This document shows, in pieces, positions 23,750 through 25,324 of a stretch of DNA of 25,324 nucleotides (position 1 is its first letter; the number at the start of each line of letters is the position of its first letter). Below the pieces are notes generated by a model. It did not search any database and had not been told where the DNA came from. It saw nothing but the letters and a program-made list of their open reading frames with translations. Origin of the DNA: JBGTGG01 sp041746855 (GTDB taxonomy: Bacteria > Bacteroidota > Bacteroidia > Cytophagales > Cyclobacteriaceae); NCBI GenBank assembly GCA_041746855.1, contig JBGTGG010000446.1, positions 1-25,324 of the forward strand, written 5' to 3'. Position numbers and translations under genes: made by a program.

Positions 23750-23989
23750 ATGGGACGTCAAAGTATATCATTTACCAAGCCGAATGACGAGTGGCTAAAA
23801 TCTCAGGTCGACAGTCAAGAATATTCAAGTAAAAGCGAATTAGTTAATGACTTAATCCGACAAGCAAGAAACCAACAAAAAGAAATCGACTGGATTAAAG
23901 CAAAACTCGAGAAAGCTGAGAAAAGTGGTTTTACAGATGCTACGAAAGAGCAGATTTTAGCACAGTCTAAGTCTGATATGCATGGCTGA
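23750..23989 (+). CDS. ParD/CopG-family antitoxin
   Basis: 79 residues. The N-terminal ribbon-helix-helix (RQSISFTKPNDEWLKSQVDSQ and SSKSELVNDLIRQA) is typical of ParD-like antitoxins, followed by a helical toxin-binding tail (KAKLEKAEKSGFTD). It neutralises the ParE-type toxin whose gene overlaps by 8 bases, and likely represses the pair. A TAATTTTA sequence (23726-23733) may be the -7 box of its promoter. Confidence 0.88.
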   Translation: MGRQSISFTKPNDEWLKSQVDSQEYSSKSELVNDLIRQARNQQKEIDWIKAKLEKAEKSGFTDATKEQILAQSKSDMHG

Positions 23990-24272
23990 ATATAGACTGA
24001 GCAACGAAGCCAAAAATGACCTTGTCAGAATACATCAATATGGAGTAAAAAAATTTGGAGAAGTACAAGCAGACAATTATTTCAACACATTTTTTGATTA
24101 CTTTGAAATGATAGCCGAGAGACCTTTTGCATACGAGTCAGTCGACTACCTAAAAGAAGGATATAGACGCTGTGTTTGTGGGGCTGACAGCATCTACTTT
24201 AGAGTCAATGACAAGGTTGTTGAGATTATGGCAATCATTGGACGCCAGGATATTACCGGAATAATAAAATAA
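23982..24272 (+). CDS. ParE-type toxin (RelE/ParE superfamily)
   Basis: 96 residues: YRLSNEAKNDLVRIHQYG helix, ERPFAYESVDYLKEGYRRCVCGADSIYFRV, and a C-terminal VVEIMAIIGRQDI strand, as in ParE/RelE-fold toxins. ParE toxins inhibit DNA gyrase. The frame is intact and starts at ATG 23982 inside the antitoxin's last codons (ATGCATGGCTGA). Lies between repeat copies A and B. Confidence 0.9.
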   Translation: MAEYRLSNEAKNDLVRIHQYGVKKFGEVQADNYFNTFFDYFEMIAERPFAYESVDYLKEGYRRCVCGADSIYFRVNDKVVEIMAIIGRQDITGIIK

Positions 24273-24301
24273 AGTTCCCAACAAAAGGCTATAAGACATA
24301 T

Positions 24302-24372
24302 GCTTGGCGCTGGTCATAGCGTCTCGCTAGGATCAACTTAAATTCAGCGTCTCGCTGACAAGCTCAAACAAA
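24302..24372 (+). repeat. Interspersed ~70-bp repeat, copy B
   Basis: Starts GCTTGGCGC 30 bases after the ParE stop. Contains TAGCGTCTCGCTA and TCAGCGTCTCGCTGA, the same two hairpin positions as copy A with matched changes in the second stem. Its spacing from copy A (860 bases) encloses the ParDE unit. Confidence 0.8.
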
Positions 24373-24493
24373 CATTTAATAGCTCCTTTTCGAACTCCAT
24401 AATAATCATCAGCACCGTTATCACTTTTCCTACGCAATACCATAACCATTCTTCTAAAATCTTTGTTAACTTGATCAACAAAATTTATAAGCT

Positions 24494-25039
24494 ATGAAAA
24501 ATATAAAATCCACAATCTTTGCCATTGCATTAATGGCCATTTCATCTTCATTTGTTCATGCACAAAAATTACCGGGCCTCGATTCTAGTCCTGCGGACAT
24601 TGCTTATCTGCGTGAGGATGGAAGAAGATCAGCTCCAGTGATAAAAGTAGTGTATGGCCGTCCTCAGAAAAAGGAAAGAACCATGCTTGGCGGAACAGAA
24701 GCATATGGAAAAGTTTGGCGAGTGGGCGCGAATGAAACAGCGGAAATAAAAATATTTAAAGATGTAACGCTTGGTGACAAAAAAATTGCTGCGGGTACGT
24801 ATTCGCTCTATGCTATTCCCAATAAGGATGAATGGACAATTATTTTGAATTCTAAATTGGATACCTGGGGTGCGTATGAGTATGATGAATCCAAAGATGT
24901 AGTACGCTTCAACGTTCCGGCTGGAAAAACAGAAGCTGAAGTAGAAGCGTTTACCATTGCCTTTGAAGGCGAAAAGGGAACGGGAACGATGATGCTGGCA
25001 TGGGAAACTACGTTGATAAAAATTCCGGTGAAGTTTTAG
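24494..25039 (+). CDS. DUF2911 secreted protein
   Basis: 181 residues with a signal peptide (about 1-23, ending VHAQ). The remainder is a DUF2911 domain: IKVVYGRPQKKERTMLGG, YGKVWRVGANE, FKDVTLGDKKIAAGTYSLYAIPNKDEWTIILN, and LAWETTLIKIPV. This beta-rich exported family is common in Bacteroidota; its function is unknown. The gene stands alone, 220 bases after the ParE gene, and a perfect 12-bp terminator follows. Confidence 0.88.
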   Translation: MKNIKSTIFAIALMAISSSFVHAQKLPGLDSSPADIAYLREDGRRSAPVIKVVYGRPQKKERTMLGGTEAYGKVWRVGANETAEIKIFKDVTLGDKKIAAGTYSLYAIPNKDEWTIILNSKLDTWGAYEYDESKDVVRFNVPAGKTEAEVEAFTIAFEGEKGTGTMMLAWETTLIKIPVKF

Positions 25040-25083
25040 TTAGCTCCCCATCTCTTATAGCGCAGTCTTGATTCGCATTACCC

Positions 25084-25114
25084 AAAAGCCCGATCAAAAG
25101 GATCGGGCTTTTTT
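25084..25114 (+). terminator. Terminator after the DUF2911 gene
   Basis: AAAAGCCCGATC (25084-25095) pairs perfectly with GATCGGGCTTTT (25101-25112) around AAAAG, with T's to 25114. The symmetry makes it able to work in both directions. Confidence 0.92.
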
Positions 25115-25159
25115 GCTCGAAAGTGTTATTTTGAAAATTAAAAAGTGAAGCCAGAGTTG

Positions 25160-25213
25160 TATATTTGAAATATGGAGACATTAAAAATCATGATAGTCCG
25201 TAAAGATACCTAA
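25160..25213 (+). other. -7 box and 13-codon start of a broken or truncated reading frame
   Basis: TATATTTG (25160-25167) matches the -7 box and sits just before ATG 25172, which reads METLKIMIVRKDT then TAA. The short frame resembles the beginning of a longer protein cut off. A transposase begins 54 bases downstream, so an insertion sequence may have interrupted it. The first 13 bases of the box (TTGTATATTTGAA) also occur before the HigB toxin (21429). Confidence 0.35.
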
Positions 25214-25266
25214 CTGACAGAAGCTGTCTAAGCTATTGGTGACCTTGTTTGAAAAAAACAAGTGTT

Positions 25267-25324
25267 ATGAATCTAATAGAGTTTATGAAGCATTTCCCCA
25301 ACGAGGAATCATGCCGGGTACATT
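25267..25324 (+). mobile_element. IS1595 (ISXO2-like) transposase, N-terminal end (3' partial)
   Basis: Nineteen codons from ATG 25267 to the window end, reading MNLIEFMKHFPNEESCRVH. This matches the usual beginning of IS1595-family (ISXO2-like) transposases, whose zinc ribbon follows this segment. The element's left end should lie between about 25190 and 25260; no terminal inverted repeat could be fixed because the other end is outside the window. Confidence 0.6.

Noticed and set aside
23442..24372. Integron with attC sites
   Set aside because: The repeats lack clear RYYYAAC/GTTRRRY ends and no integrase is in the window; kept only as a cassette-like hypothesis.

Overview
The window looks like a piece of a chromosome from a member of the Bacteroidota, probably a Cytophagales-like organism. 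The grounds are its moderate-to-low GC, the near absence of Shine-Dalgarno sequences, several TAnnTTTG-type -7 promoter boxes, and families typical of that phylum (tandem DUF4252 proteins, DUF2911, DUF922, a Bacteroidota-style ECF sigma/anti-sigma pair, a HNH/NUMOD4-like protein, and an IS1595/ISXO2-like transposase start at the right edge). Species cannot be assigned from the sequence alone.

Layout. 1-258: C-terminus of a class A penicillin-binding protein. 387-4367: a tight + strand operon of GntP-type permease, RidA, D-threonine aldolase/D-serine dehydratase-like PLP enzyme and M19 membrane dipeptidase. It reads as a salvage route for D-amino-acid-containing (di)peptides. 4445-6420: three small genes, of which two are a DUF922 putative metalloprotease divided by an in-frame TAA. 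6422-9402 (- strand): exported GH20 hexosaminidase lipoprotein and exported M20 amidohydrolase. 9548-14368 (+): PLD-family lipoprotein, a frameshifted MscS channel, a diacylglycerol-kinase-like lipid kinase and a front-end fatty-acid desaturase, together a membrane-lipid/envelope theme. 14430-14804 (-): DUF2007 zinc-ribbon protein. 14943-18896 (+): ECF sigma factor behind a good ECF-type promoter, its probable anti-sigma partner, two DUF4252 secreted proteins and an ABC-2 exporter. 18862-19626 (-): DUF4184 membrane protein.

19700-25324 is an accessory-looking stretch: a HNH/NUMOD4-like protein and a zinc-ribbon protein divergent from a short SSB with a striking palindrome/direct-repeat operator between them; a HigBA toxin-antitoxin pair whose toxin frame is broken at a T7 run; small membrane protein and lipoprotein genes; a ParDE pair lying between two ~70-bp diverged repeats; a DUF2911 protein; and the start of an IS1595-family transposase.

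Cross-cutting signals: (i) four genes are broken (DUF922, MscS, HigB toxin, a lipoprotein), three of them by one base in or next to a homopolymer, so either gene decay, recoding, or sequencing error; (ii) a composite intergenic repeat of 14-bp CTAGATACTGGATG units followed by ACTCAxGACTA units occurs at two places; (iii) a ~70-bp repeat with two small hairpins occurs 3' of two consecutive accessory units; (iv) three GCCCGRTC...GATCGGGC terminators recur after SSB, HigA and DUF2911.
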